Shown here: in pieces, positions 36,346 through 48,330 of the stretch
Layout: the number at the start of each line of letters is the position of its first letter
How positions within the stretch are numbered: position 1 is the stretch's first letter
NCBI GenBank assembly: GCA_017591395.1
Contig: WEDG01000342.1
Location: 113,256-177,255, forward strand
DNA from: Schistocephalus solidus
Taxonomy: Eukaryota; Platyhelminthes; Cestoda; Diphyllobothriidea; Diphyllobothriidae
Direction: 5' to 3'
Length of the DNA stretch: 64,000 nt
Notes under the pieces: generated by a model
What the model was told of the DNA's origin: nothing
Seen by the model: the letters and a program-made list of their open reading frames with translations, nothing else
The model's database searches: none
Position numbers and translations under genes: made by a program

Positions 36346-36600
36346 TCAGAAATTAATTTGAAACTTGGAGCAGATCAGCGAAATTTGATATGAATATTTG
36401 GGCCGAAGTTCATCAGTCACTGTGGGATAACCGCGTAGTATTCCCCAAGCTGCCAAAAGGCAGTCAGTAGTATAAATTGTGAAAGTATTCACCAAACTGG
36501 TTGGAAGAGTACGAGCTAATGACAAAGACACGTGTTTCGCCGATATTATGCCGCTGCATGGCACAACTGCGAGGGGTTCGGCTTATCCAAACCCCAATTA
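36346..36600 (-). repeat. Decayed copy of the hammerhead repeat unit
   Basis: The segment GACACGTGTTTCGCCGAT near 36527 and GAGGGGTTCGGCT near 36572 match the ribozyme part of the unit on the minus strand. TCACTGTGGGATAACC and GAAATTTGATATGAA match its flanks. The position expected for CTGAGGA reads TTGGATAA, so the catalytic core is broken. Stem II and the GAAAC-ACGT-GTC part survive. Confidence 0.65.
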
Positions 36601-38763
36601 GCCGGGAATTTGGCGCAAAGATACCTGTAGTGTGGACGGTTCTTCTTCGCATGTCCTGTTTAGGCGGCCACTTAAGCCACTACTACCATCCACAGAACAG
36701 TGGTGCTGTTGTTGATAGGATACCAACGGCACGACCCACCTTCGAATTCGTCAACATCTGGGGTTGTGAGGTCACTGTATGCATGTCCCAGTGTCCAACC
36801 TTCTAGATTACCCGATTTCCAGCTACAGCAAAAAGGGAATGCTTATTCTCGCTCTGCAGAGCAGAATGATTAGGGCTTGCCACTTGCATTCAAGACGCCA
36901 AGAACACACGCACATCAGACTGTCTCCCGACCCCCACTGAAGGAAACAATCAAGGTGCGCTCAAGAAAAATGCATTACAAGAGGTGGAAAAAACTACACA
37001 CAGGTGTTGTAAAGTACCAGGTCCTAGTGCTTTGGGAAAGAAGATATAGAAGCATTTGGTAGGGACCGGTAATTTGCCTCCCCCTCTCCCGGGCTGGAGA
37101 TGAGAGTAGGAACTTCCCGTAATGACAGTTCGAACGTCGATTTCGACGAGGTCCACCGTATGCTCCACACCAGGTGGTGCAGGGACGGTGACTTGCGCGT
37201 GAATTAGTTTTAAGTGATAGTAGCCTTGCGCTGCAGCTACCGCACTCTCTCCTCCTCCCCACCTGAGCCCGGTGTCAAGACAGAGTCAAGAAGACCGGAG
37301 ATAGGAGAGAGCGCAGGTGGCTGGCGCGGCCGGAGCCGCCCCTGGGGGTACCACCACACCTGGCTCGGATCCCACAGAGTGGGAGTGCCATAAAGACCAC
37401 ATTAAGAAGGAGCCATTGCATCCTGAATCTCAGTCCGCCACTCCCCACAAAACACACATTGGGCTGACCACGCGGTCCGAGTTATCCCGTCAGTTGGCAA
37501 CCTTCCAAGTCACGGCTTTTAGCGCACCGTGATAGTTTCAAGCGCGTCAGATTGTTTATAGTGAGAAAATGCGCTGAGCTGTTGACCTCACTCTCCCCCC
37601 CATCCCCACAGCCAGACCACCATCCGAGCCAGTCAGTTGTTTGATGTTGATTAATTGAGGTCGGCACGACGGTTATGAGTCGACTTAGTGCTAGGACACA
37701 GAAACAAGCAGACTTCCTGAAATGCGGCGCAATGCCACGGGTATTACGGGAGGGGGATACCATATTCACATGTTGTGCAGGGGGAAGCATCTAAACCATT
37801 CCTACCGAACACTGTTTGCTGCGGGGACATTATCTGGTGGGCCACGATTACACCGCCTCCCCCCCCCAGCGCCCCATAAATGCTTCATTTTTCTCGGCAG
37901 GCCGCAGAGAACGGCCACGATATCTCGCTTAAATTTAGATTTGATTTTGCTTAAATCTAGGTCTTAAGACGCCAGGCGTGGAGCTATCACAAGGGACCTT
38001 AAGAAAGTGCCCCAGTGGGTGTAAGCCAGGAGATTACGAGTAATAGGATTAAGAAAAAAACCGCTGAATAGTGCCCAACCATTAAAGGGATGAGCATCGC
38101 CCTCCCAGTCTCCTCGGCAGGACGCCGTATGCCTGCTCTGGAGAGTCAATCTCCCTGGTGTGCTCGAAGGAGGATCACAAGTTTCCAGCCTGGGAACTCC
38201 ACGCCAAAAAAAGCGCCAACGCAAGCGTCCGATCGGATCTGGTTTTCAGTGTTGTCGCCGTCGTGCCAAACCTTTCGACGTGGGTAGCAAAACGCCACTG
38301 AAGGGATAATGACAAAATCGACGTTTTACTGAACCCGCAAAAAAGTCAACAAGGAAAGCGCGATCATCAAGTAAAGACAACTAGAGAATTCGATGGGCTC
38401 GGAAACTGCAAGACTGAAAGCAGATAATATCTTTGTAAAAAAGGCCCCACGTAGATGACTTGTGATGCAGGAATCAGTAAAAAGGCACGTAAATTCCCAT
38501 AGTCAAAATAAAGCAGACGATTGTGTTCGCTGGGTAGAAAGTTGTACTTGACCACGGTAACTTACGTCTAAACAGCCGGCGAGGATCCCGGAGGCACATA
38601 ATTCTCCCATAAAATTATACATGCACATGTGTTCGGTGAACTGACAGATGGCCGAAGTGTTCATTGCTGACGCACACAGGAGATAGCTACTACAGTGGGT
38701 GGGTGACTGGACAGGTGTTAAATGTTGTCTTAACCCAGCTGCTGTGGATACTACACTATTGCC

Positions 38764-38764
38764 C

Positions 38765-38821
<57 letters not shown>

Positions 38822-38839
38822 ATACTACTACCACTATTG

Positions 38840-38926
<87 letters not shown>

Positions 38927-38998
38927 ATACTACTACCACTATTGCTACTACACAACTACTACTACTGCTACTACTACTGCTACTACTACTACTATTAC
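38764..38998. repeat. (CTA)n trinucleotide array
   Basis: CTA repeats with a duplicated interruption, AATACTACTACCACTATTGC, at 38820 and again near 38925, so part of the array has duplicated. Confidence 0.93.
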
Positions 38999-40546
38999 CA
39001 TCAACACAACTAAATCGCGGCCACAGCATTCGAAAACACCACGTGACAATTCCAAAGTCCGAGTTACTAAACCAGCTGGGAACATTCCATGTCGAAAAAT
39101 TGGAACATTGTTGCATGCATGATAGGGTGGAACGGTAGAGTGCAGTAGCCCCATGCTTTCTTCTCCCACATTGTAGCCGCAGTTGTAAAACGGAGCCTAC
39201 CTAACGGACGGGAGGTAGAGAATGGGGTTTGGTGACCGATCAAACGCTACTCTGCCTGCAGATCAAAGCGATGGCCCCACCAATTTTGGCAACCCAAGAT
39301 GTCTAGGGGAAATTGACCCCAACAGAAAAAGCCGAGAAGGACAGAACGAAGGCAGCATTGAAATCAGGCTGTAGACTGACATGACGACGGGGAAAGAGTG
39401 AGACTGGAGAGGCAAAACACCCACACAGCTAGCGACCATTAGGAATCAAAAATAAATGTGAGAGGTCATCGCATTTCCTAGTCCGTACTAGTATTCCAAA
39501 CTAAAAAAAATAAAAGTATAGATCATAGTTAAAAGAACATATTAATAAGGGAATGCCTGTCATCAAGGGTCGGACGTCTTCGGCTACTGAAAACAAAGGG
39601 GCCTCGAATTGTGCAATAAGGAAGGAAGTAGAGGATAAGACGTTAGAAAGTCAGGAAACGGAGTAACGCGAGGATGATTAAAGCGTCATGGTGAGAGGGG
39701 GAGGTAGGTACAAAACAGGGAGAGAGAGCGCGCTAGTAGGTGGATTAAAACAAAAAGACGGTTGGCCGTTCGCAGTGATGGTACCGCCAAGGGACGTGGG
39801 CATTCCTCATTTACGCCTCCACCTTGGAAGGTCTTGCAACCAGATGAATTATAGATGCAGGAAAGATGCGAAAATTCGTAAAAAAACGAGAGACAAAGAT
39901 TAGAACGCCAGGGACAGAGGAAGGATTTCAAACAGTGTGAATCTCAGCGTGAGCTACATGGTATAAAATAAGTTGCAGTGAAAGCAGCCTGTCCTCTAGC
40001 AGTCAGGGCAATGCCGTCCATAGATTCCGGTGTACCCAAATGCCCATTCCATTAGGAAGGACTGCGTAGGTTGGGTGTAAGATTTATTAATATGCAGCAT
40101 AATCGCAAAATAATCGCCGGTGTTTCATCACATTTCTTGTCGGACGCCGGAAAAAACCCCATTCGGTAAAAAATGATAACCTATGGAATATACATTTTTC
40201 CTATCGATTTTCAATGCTCTTATAAACTCACATATTTTGTGCCGATAACCCGCACATATATACTCCTTTTTTACTCGCTTCATAATAAAATACGTCTTCT
40301 TCAAAGAGTAAACTCGAAGAGCGAGAGAGTGCATTTCGGGTTTAAAAAGTTATCGAATTGCCGAATACTTTCGAGTCTGATCTGCTGTTGCATTTGCTGT
40401 ACACTCTGGTGGATTATAGACCGGTTGCCTAGGAAATCATGCTTGGGCAGCCAGCAAACTGTATCAGAATTCGTGGATTCCATACATTACAGGAGGCTGG
40501 GCGGGTAACTTGACCCAAATGTGATTAAACTTACGGTTCCCGGAGG

Positions 40547-40640
40547 AGCCTCGCAGCTCAGTTGGTTAGAGCGTTATCCGCACTAAAGCCCTCCCCTTGC
40601 TGGCGTAGGTTCGAATCCACCGGAGGCCACCGCATTTTTT
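40547..40640 (+). tRNA. Degenerate tRNA-like Pol III unit
   Basis: An A-box-like CAGCTCAGTTGGTTAGAG (40554-40571) and a perfect B box GGTTCGAATCC lie 40 bp apart. The ends GCCTC and GAGGC pair, and a T6 run at 40635-40640 would terminate Pol III. The T stem has two mismatches and I could not fold a convincing anticodon arm, so the isotype is unassigned. The length (about 82 nt) allows a long variable arm or an intron. It differs from the SINE heads in the window. It is either a tRNA pseudogene or a divergent tRNA. Confidence 0.5.
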
Positions 40641-41089
40641 ACAAGTGGGCCAAATGAATTATAAAAATCTTCAAAAGGAAGGAAGAAGGAAGATCTTTGT
40701 GCCTGTTTCCGTAAACAAAAATATAAGACGACGAGTTGGCGAGCCACTATGCGTGAGTGCGGGTGGAATGGCTGACCTGACCTTAAACCACCAACCCTTC
40801 CCCCTACAGTCCTGTTTACGTGTGGTGCAGACGTGCTGGGCCCTAAAAAACTCGCAGTTCACAGCAATGGGTCACCACGGAAGTAGCATTAAGGAGCCCT
40901 GGTAACCTGGTCTGTAGGCTTCAGGAGGGTCGAGTTAACCTGTCGGAAGGTAAGCTTCAAAGTCACACAGGATCGACCTCAATGTGTCGTCCATTTCCGA
41001 TCACGTATCAGCGACCAGGACTAGACAAGGTGCGATTATCAGAGGTGACCGATGTGACATTTGAGACAGCTTACGTCCAACACACGACG

Positions 41090-42245
41090 ACAATTCGACC
41101 GTCGATTAAGATGATGTCCACCAGCAAAGGGGGGCGCAGGGACGGGTTGACGCTGGGTTATAGTGAGAGCTTACCTGCATTGCATCTACATCATTTGTAG
41201 TTTCACTCCCCTATTTGGGCCCGGTGTCAAGAAAATCGGAGAGGGCACAGGCCCACAAACTGTGGTCAAACACACACGTCAGTTCGATCATCGTAGTCCG
41301 ACGATGTCCACCGTATGCTCCACAAAAGGGTCGTACAGGCACGGTGAAATCTGCGCGTGGATTAGTTTAAGTGATAGTTGCCTTGCGTTGCAGCGGCTAC
41401 CGCACTCTCTACTGGCCTCCCCAACAAAGTACCAGGATTTCACACAACAGGGGATTGAACGGCTAACATCCCACATGTGTGAAAAGGCCGGAGGTCACGT
41501 CAAGAAGGAACCACCGCAGCCCGACTCTCAGACCACCAGTCAGCCACTCCACACAACACACATTGAACTAACTACGAGGTCTGAGTGTAATTGTCAGTTG
41601 GCAACCTTCCAACCGCGGCACTCAACGTTACCGCACTCTCTTCTCCTCCCCCACCTGAGCCCGGTCTCATGACACAGTCAAAAAGACCGGAGATGGGAGA
41701 GGGCGCAGGTGGCTGGCGCGGCCGGAGCCGCCCCTGGGCGTGCCACCACACCTGGCTCGGATCCCACGGAGTGGGAGTGCCATAAGGGCTGCATTAAGAA
41801 GGAGCCGGCGAGGTCTGCCGCAAACCAGTTCGACCATCGTAGTCCGACGATGTCCACCGTATGCTCCACAGAGCAGGGTGGTGCAGGGACGGTGATTTCT
41901 GCGCGTGGATTAGTTTAAAGTGATAGTAACCTTGCGCTGCAGCGGCTACCGCACTCCTTCTCTTCCCCTGTCCGCCTGTGCCCGGTGTCAAGACATAGGC
42001 AAGAAGGCCGGAGGCGGGGTCAGACGCAGATGAATCATATCCCACCATAGCCATAAAATGACAACAGTGGGTGGTGCTGCATGAGCCTGCACCTACGCGT
42101 GTCCATGTTGGGCACGCGCAGCCCCCATGTTCGGCATTTGTTATGGGACCACATCCCAGAATAATAATAAAGCTTGTCGTAACCTGACTTGGCCCCCGTA
42201 CTGGTCCAGCGCATCTGCCACGCAGCACCCACACATACACACAAG
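41090..42245 (+). repeat. Nest of GC-rich repeat copies
   Basis: At least three partial copies follow one another (starts near 41100, 41295 and 41835). The last has the type ii tail. All are on the same strand and each is truncated at a different point. Confidence 0.72.
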
Positions 42246-43129
42246 CATTTGACCTAGTTCCTCAGAAGAAAGGACGCTGAATGTATGGTATGTAGTCCCA
42301 CTGGGTGGTTGTTCAAAAATCAACCTTCGTATTTAAATGGGCTAGGTGTGGTTCATCGCGGTTTTTCTGACAATAGATCGCCATGAACAGATTTTGATTT
42401 TCCCTAACGCTATTGACGCTGAAGTTGCGAGTAAGTAGACGCGATCGCTGGATCTAGAATTTAATTCGCCTTACGTTTCTGATTCCAACGCGAACCCATC
42501 TTTAGAGACGGCACCAGATACGGTTAATTCTTACACGGGTAGTTGCAGTACCCATAGGGCAATCGCTATGCTACTAGTACATTAACGGTTCCCCTCATCT
42601 AGGATGATTGCCTTCTGGTGTGCTAATGGTTTCATGGCCGGTATGCGGGTCGGTATCTGCTGAAATTTCATCACCGCGCTTTAAGGTTGGCATGATGATG
42701 GCTCGGCCACTTGGCTCACCGGAATTAGCGTTGGACAACGTGTTCATCTGTGCCCTCCCCGAGTGGTTGATTGCTTTGGCAAAACGAAGTCTCAACACCG
42801 AATATGGGTTGGGGAGATAACTATACTTGTGAATAGACTGAGGGCCACTAAACCATGATTCAAGTAACTAGAAGTGGACTCGAGGTTAGACTTAGCGTTA
42901 GGATTTGGGTCATCCTTACAGCTAGAGTTGCTGGGCTTGGAGTTGAAGCTAGGGTTGAGATTACTTGGCTTAGGATTGTGGTTCGAGCAAGGGCTTTAAG
43001 GCTTTACGCTCAAATTTTCGGCTTAGGGTTATCTATCACAGGCATACGCACCTTTGGCTTTAGGGTTGTAGTTAAGCACAGAGTTCCCGGTGAGATTACA
43101 TACCCTACCCTTGGCCCAAACGACGACTA

Positions 43130-44640
43130 GCAACCTACGTTCAGGACTCACAAAAGAAAACGAGAGCTAGTTGTGTACTTAGATGTCAATAGGAGGATCA
43201 AGCGGCGTGATTTCTATGAGAGTTTTATAACCAGGGGCTTCAAAGGCCATGGCTACTGCCCTAACATATACTTACGGCCCCTGGTGTCAGAAAAATCAAC
43301 ATAAAGACCTAGACAGGTTAAATGCGGCGACGATTTACGTCGATAGGCTTCCCTGAACAACATTTCCCCCCCCCGCGCCTAAAAATGAGCTCCCTATTTT
43401 TAGCCGTTATGCGCATGTCATAAACTTATGTTTAAGGCCATGCGCATATTTTGAGGCAACAATATACCCTGCCCGGAGTGAACTGTGGCAAATAAGCCAA
43501 AATAAACTAACTACCTCATTTTCGGGCAGGCTCCAGAAAAGTACGTCGCGAAACGACCAAGATGATGAATCAGCAACTTTAATAATATCCAGTGCACATA
43601 CTTTTAAGCCAAATTACAGCTCCAGGTCGTCTCCTGCCCCGTAAATGTTTATCCCCAGCTTGTTTTGTTTAAGGTGGCCAAAAACCCAAGTCTGGGTCGG
43701 GAGAGGATTTGCAATGTGGTTGTGCTGACAGAGTGGACTGCAATACGGACATCCAACTGATCATGCGAGCGATTTCGAAACATTTTGCAGGCAGGCGCCA
43801 TCACAGAACCCTTGTACAAGACAAACCACTAACGTTTTCATTGAGGAAATGAAAACTACTCTTTGGTAGGCCCCCGACAGGAATAGAACTTGTACAGCCA
43901 GGATGCTCATTCTGAAAGAATATCGTTCGTCGTTCCGCCTTCAAATCCGCACTCAACTGTCAATCCAGCACAGTCAACCCTTAGACTTATCAGAACAGAG
44001 AGCTTTGCTCCGCTGGAGTGGCTGACCACTGTCCGGAATCCGTTGATAAGCACCAACTACATCTTACAGTTCCAGTCACCGTATGACTGGTCCTGGGTTC
44101 ACTCAAATACTTGGCCATTCAATGCTTCCCGCATCCCACACATCTGCGGACAGCGTGACGACGACATCGAAAGGACGGTTGTGTCATGGATAGAGAGCAG
44201 ATAGCATTGATCCCCTAGCTGGGACAGGCCCTGTAAGCAGGTCCACTGAGTCATTGTAAACGCGGTGTACTTGCTAGCCCCATAATGGGGGGGCACAGGT
44301 GCACAAAAGGCTAAATGTAGGTCCGCTTTTTGGCTAAGCGCGTAATGCAGAACATGAGGGAAACTTTGAACGGTAGTCAGGTGAACTTCGGGCACTTCAC
44401 GACAATAAATCTTTCAAGAGCCCTTAAGAAATTAAACGCGCGCACGCAAAAGTATCAATGGTGAGGCACAAATTGACGTTAAAAAAGCTGAAATCTGAGC
44501 AGGTTGCGCTAAAATGACGTGGTATAAAATGTTGCTGTGCGGACTAGTCTGCAGTAAATTCTGACTGAGGTATGCTAGAATCGCGGGAAAACAAGATCTA
44601 CCAATGCCGGTTGTTGCAGAAAACCCGAGAAATGGATGGG
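43130..44640. other. Intron stretch, nothing recognised
   Basis: It has a short C-rich tract at 43367 and a 104-codon frame at 43890-44204 without a familiar motif or flanking splice signals that I could defend. Confidence 0.45.
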
Positions 44641-44689
44641 TGGTGGACATTAGAAATGCCTTCGGTGGTGGTGGTTATATATATATATG

Positions 44690-45012
44690 ATAAGGTGGAA
44701 CCGAAAAAGACAAGGGAGACCGGAATGGCCATTTCTGGCTTATTAGCCGTCAGTAGCCAGTCATACCCAATCCCTCGTGTGGATCACCCGATATTCGAAC
44801 TCGCGACCTTTAATTAGTGAGTGTAACACTCTTCCATTGAGCCACGGGCCCGTTGTTTTGTCGGTTTGCGATCGGGACTATGAATTATGATAGTGAGGTG
44901 TTCACCGATCTGGCTAAGGAACATGGATGTTCAGTTGTGCCCTGGAGCTCACTTTAGAGCCCTCGCAGGCAGTCGCATAGCAACTTAGAGAATATGATGA
45001 TAAGGTGGATGA
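44690..45012 (-). mobile_element. tRNA-derived SINE between (TA)n tracts, next to hammerhead array A
   Basis: On the minus strand the head GGGCCCGTGGCTCAATGG and B box GTCGCGAGTTCGAAT are near 44850-44800, and the body GGCTAATAAGCCAGAAATGG runs to 44700. The tail segment lies above the head (44860-45012), so the copy is circularly permuted relative to 17893-18202. (TA)n lies on both sides. Confidence 0.75.
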
Positions 45013-45179
45013 ATATATATATATATATATATATGTTCATTGAAATTTCGGATCTGACCCTAAAAAGTAATGTCCGAATCACCTGACTCCATGTCCTGCA
45101 CTTAATAATTTCAGAAATTATTTACCCGATTATTCTCTGGAGTCCATATACCAGAAACCGCATAGAGAACGCTGGGGGA

Positions 45180-45251
45180 CCCACTGAGGAGCCGAACCCC
45201 TCGTTGCTGTGTCACACAGCAGCAGAAACATCGGCGAAACACGTGTCTGGG
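45180..45251 (+). ncRNA. Type I hammerhead ribozyme 1 (array A)
   Basis: All conserved hammerhead parts are visible in order. Stem I 5' strand CCCA (45180-45183) is followed by the core CTGAGGA (45184-45190). Stem II is GCCGA/TCGGC (45191-45195 with 45231-45235), capped by an inner hairpin GCTGTG-TCA-CACAGC. Then come core GAA (45236-45238), stem III AC-ACGT-GT (45239-45246), the cleavage nucleotide C at 45247 and the stem I 3' strand TGGG. The two-base-pair stem III with a four-base loop is typical of minimal type I hammerheads, which often work better as dimers. Predicted cleavage is 3' of 45247. Confidence 0.9.
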
Positions 45252-45532
45252 CTTTTAGCTAGTATCTATGTCGGAAGTACGGTATAACGTCTTTGCAATA
45301 TAAGATTCATACTACTTGTAGTACTACTTGTTTGTAGAATGGGCATTATGTGGTTATTCCACAGTGGTTGATTGTCTTCGACCCAAATGTTCATTGAAAT
45401 TTCGGATCTGACCCTAAAAAGTAATGTCCGAATCACCTGACTCCATGTCCTGCACTTAATAATTTCAGAAATTATTTACCCGATTATTCTCTGGAGTCCA
45501 TATACCAGAAACCGCATAGAGAACGCTGGGGA

Positions 45533-45604
45533 CCCACTGAGGAGCCGAACCCCTCGTTGCTGTGTCACACAGCAGCAGAAACATCGGCGAAACACGTGTC
45601 TGGG
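45533..45604 (+). ncRNA. Type I hammerhead ribozyme 2 (array A)
   Basis: This is identical in its catalytic parts to ribozyme 1: CCCA (45533-45536), CTGAGGA (45537-45543), stem II GCCGA/TCGGC (45544-45548 with 45584-45588), GAA, stem III AC-ACGT-GT, C17 at 45600 and TGGG (45601-45604). It lies exactly one repeat unit downstream of ribozyme 1. Confidence 0.9.
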
Positions 45605-45886
45605 CTTTTAGCTAGTATCTATGTCGGAAGTACGGTATAACGTCTTTTGCAATATAAGATTCATACTACTTGTAGTACTACTTGTTTGTAGAATGGGCAT
45701 TATGTGGTTATTCCACGGTGGTTGATTGTCTTCGACCCAAATGTTCATTGAAATTTCGGATCTGACCCTAAAAGTAATGTCCGAATCACCTGACTCCATG
45801 TCCTGCACTTAATAATTTCAGAAATTATTTACCCGATTATTCTCTGGAGTCCATATACCAGAAGCCGCATAGAGAACGCTGGGGGA

Positions 45887-45958
45887 CCCACTGACGAGCC
45901 AAACCCCACATTGCTGCGTCACGCAGCAGCAGAAACATAGGCGAAACACGTGTCTGGG
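45887..45958 (+). ncRNA. Type I hammerhead ribozyme 3 (array A), diverged but structure-conserving
   Basis: The core reads CTGACGA (45891-45897), allowed by the CUGANGA consensus, with stem I CCCA/TGGG, GAA (45943-45945), stem III AC-ACGT-GT and C17 at 45954. Stem II is shortened to GCC/GGC because of an A-A mismatch. The inner hairpin has changed from GCTGTG/CACAGC to GCTGCG/CGCAGC, a paired U-A to C-G replacement that keeps the helix. Activity may be lower than that of ribozymes 1 and 2. Confidence 0.82.
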
Positions 45959-46574
45959 CTTTTAGCTAGTACCTATGTCGGAAGTACGGTATAATACCTG
46001 TGCCATATATATATATATATATATAGCACAAATATGTTGCTAAGAGTGCAACAGGCAAGACGCAGACAGCTGTTTCACGGTCATATATATATATATATGA
46101 GAAATCACCCTGTTTTCGCGAAAGAAAGCGTAAATTCAGTTAAAAAATATGTTATGTAAATTTATGAAGTTTGGTGAAATACAACTCGGTAATTAGCTTT
46201 TGTCGCTGTAGTTTGTTTTACTTCATTGACATTTGGGACCGTAAACAAAAAATAAAACAGAAACCGGAAAACAACAACGTCCACCTGCATCACCGCTATG
46301 AGCAACCAAAACTGACGGCCAACTCGGGGCAATCAACAGGTCTCCGCGAGCGAAGTGTCAAGCAAACACAATTCACTAAATCGGCAAATTCGTTTTTTAA
46401 ACAAGGATACAACTGAAGTGAGGCGGTGGTAATGATCGGGCGTTCACGTTACTTCATACACTACCGTGAACACTGCAGTAAATTACATGCTTTTTTTGAA
46501 AGCGTCAACTGCATGATTTACACTTCTCTATGGTCAGGACGGCATTTTTGGTTGCTGAGCGTAGCCGCGTACTA

Positions 46575-47000
46575 GCAGCTTCGCATCTGCATTCTTTGAT
46601 GAACGCTCAACGATCGCTAACGGAACTCACTTGTTTCACTCTCGAGTGTCGCAAGCAGCCGCACAGCGGCTAGCAGTAGAATATGCACATGAATAATACC
46701 GGCAAAGGCAAGGGAGGCTGGAATGGTCATTTCTGGCTGAATAGTCGTCGTCAGTCAGTCATACCCAACCTCCGGTGGGGCAACATCCGAGGATCAAACC
46801 CGCGACCCGTTGACCAGAAGTCCAACGCTCTAACCATTGAGCCACGGGCTCGTTCTCATGCCGGTTTAGATCAGGAATATTGACTTGCATCCGTTGATGA
46901 ACGCCTACCGGTCGCTAGCGGATCTCCCTCGTTCCGCTCTGCCTTGACGTTCACTCTCAAGCGCCGCCAGCAACCGCACAGCGGCTAGTAGTAGAATAGA
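46575..47000 (-). mobile_element. tRNA-derived SINE copies (minus)
   Basis: The tail and body complements (GCAAAGGCAAGGGAGGCTGG) and head complement (GGATCAAACCCGCGACC, CATTGAGCCACGGG) span 46600-46852. Tail sequence of another unit follows at 46860-47000 (CCGGTCGCTAGCGGATC). Confidence 0.68.
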
Positions 47001-48330
47001 CAGATATGCTCAAAATGCCCAAGGACCCAGAAAACTGAGCAATCACGGCGTTACCTATCCAGATGAGAGGCGGAGTTAACTCGGCTGCCGAAGGCTAAAG
47101 GACGATAGTTCGGTGATCAAAGTTCAGCGAAGCAAGCAAAGACCATTTCTAGGGTAGTTATCTTTCCAGCAGAAAAAAAGACCAACTACAGAGATATCAG
47201 CACAAAAGCAATACGTAGGCAGAAAAGGGATTATGCGTGGAAATTTTAGGAGCGACATCTGCGTGAAAAAAAGTGGAAGAAACCACAGAAGTGTCCAGAG
47301 GCTTGGCATTTCGAGAGAAAAGAGTTCTAAAGAGGAATTGAGTCAGATTGGAATGCCAAAAAAATAAACCCATAGAGCACACATGAACTCGTCAACCTCC
47401 AACATTCGTCCAACCTCACTGGTGAATAGTGTTCATCATGCACGCGAGAAGAACTTTGCCACTAGAACCACCTACTAATCATGTCATTTCATATTAACGT
47501 CGACATTTATAAACTGCTCGTTTTTGTACTCATCCCCAAATCTTTAAGTATTCCACCTTGCTCGTATAACCGTACGTCATTATGAGTAAATGCTGTAACA
47601 TATTAATAGAAGTACATCCCGCTTGTGGTGTCCTACAATTCTACCCCGTTATTCATCTACAGCTTTATGCCGTATGCTACTAGTAGGCAAATGAGTACAA
47701 GGAGTACACTTAAAGATGCATTATTTTCGGCGTAGAAAGCCAAACTTCAGCTAAACCCCTATAAATGAATATGGTGAAAATACCATCCGAAGTATCATTG
47801 ACGAGTTCGATAACCAAATACAGATGCCTAAATAACGAAAGTAAAGTAGCGAAAACTCCCATCAAATGATTCGAGTTGGCGAGAAAACGTGTGCTTTCGA
47901 AAATTTCTCCTTGGGTCAGTACGACCTAACCCACGGCCTGTTACCACACCCCTCCTCCTATTCAAACTCGTTTTAATAGACGAACACGATGACTCAAATG
48001 TTTTACCCGACGATAATTTATCGAAAATGCACGTTTGCTCGCCATCTGGTAACCTGAAAGTAAGTAAAATGCAGTTCAGGGGGTGGTCATAGATTGGTTC
48101 GCCAGGAACCCTCTTCATGCAGTAATTGTGCATTTTACAAGCAATTTTTTTATCGGATTTAAAAAGGCAATATGCAAACACTGTTGAGTAGGGATGCCTT
48201 GTATGACCGCCTGAACAGAGAGGGAGAGAGATAGCTACGCTTTATTTTGAAAATAAAAGCCCACACAGAAGAAGGAATCGCCCACAATGCATGTGACTTT
48301 GCGCTCAATTTCATTTAAGTTATATTTATG
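47000..48330. other. Intron stretch, nothing recognised
   Basis: It lies in the 17.3-kb intron between exons b and c. No repeat family of this window and no coding motif was recognised. It is followed by a TTAGGG-like degenerate block at 48330-48480. Confidence 0.45.

Larger units (their letters stand above)
45034..45994 (+). repeat. Hammerhead array A: tandem ~354-bp ribozyme-bearing repeat, about 2.7 units
   Basis: Three near-identical head-to-tail units start at 45034, 45388 and 45742, a period of 354 bp. Each carries one hammerhead ribozyme on the plus strand. The unit also contains the stretches ATTTCGGATCTGACCC and GGAGTCCATATACCAGAA. The array is flanked on both sides by (TA)n tracts (about 45013-45033 and 46007-46024), and a SINE ends just upstream. 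No protein is encoded. Cleavage sites at 45247, 45600 and 45954 would release monomers of 353 and 354 nt. This matches known metazoan retrozyme-like repeats; mobilisation by a PLE is inference. Confidence 0.88.

Noticed and set aside
42855..43130. 91-residue open frame
   Set aside because: It is a degenerate GTTAGGG-type repeat translated; the residues follow the repeat period.
43890..44204. 104-residue frame
   Set aside because: No family recognised and no supportable splice borders.
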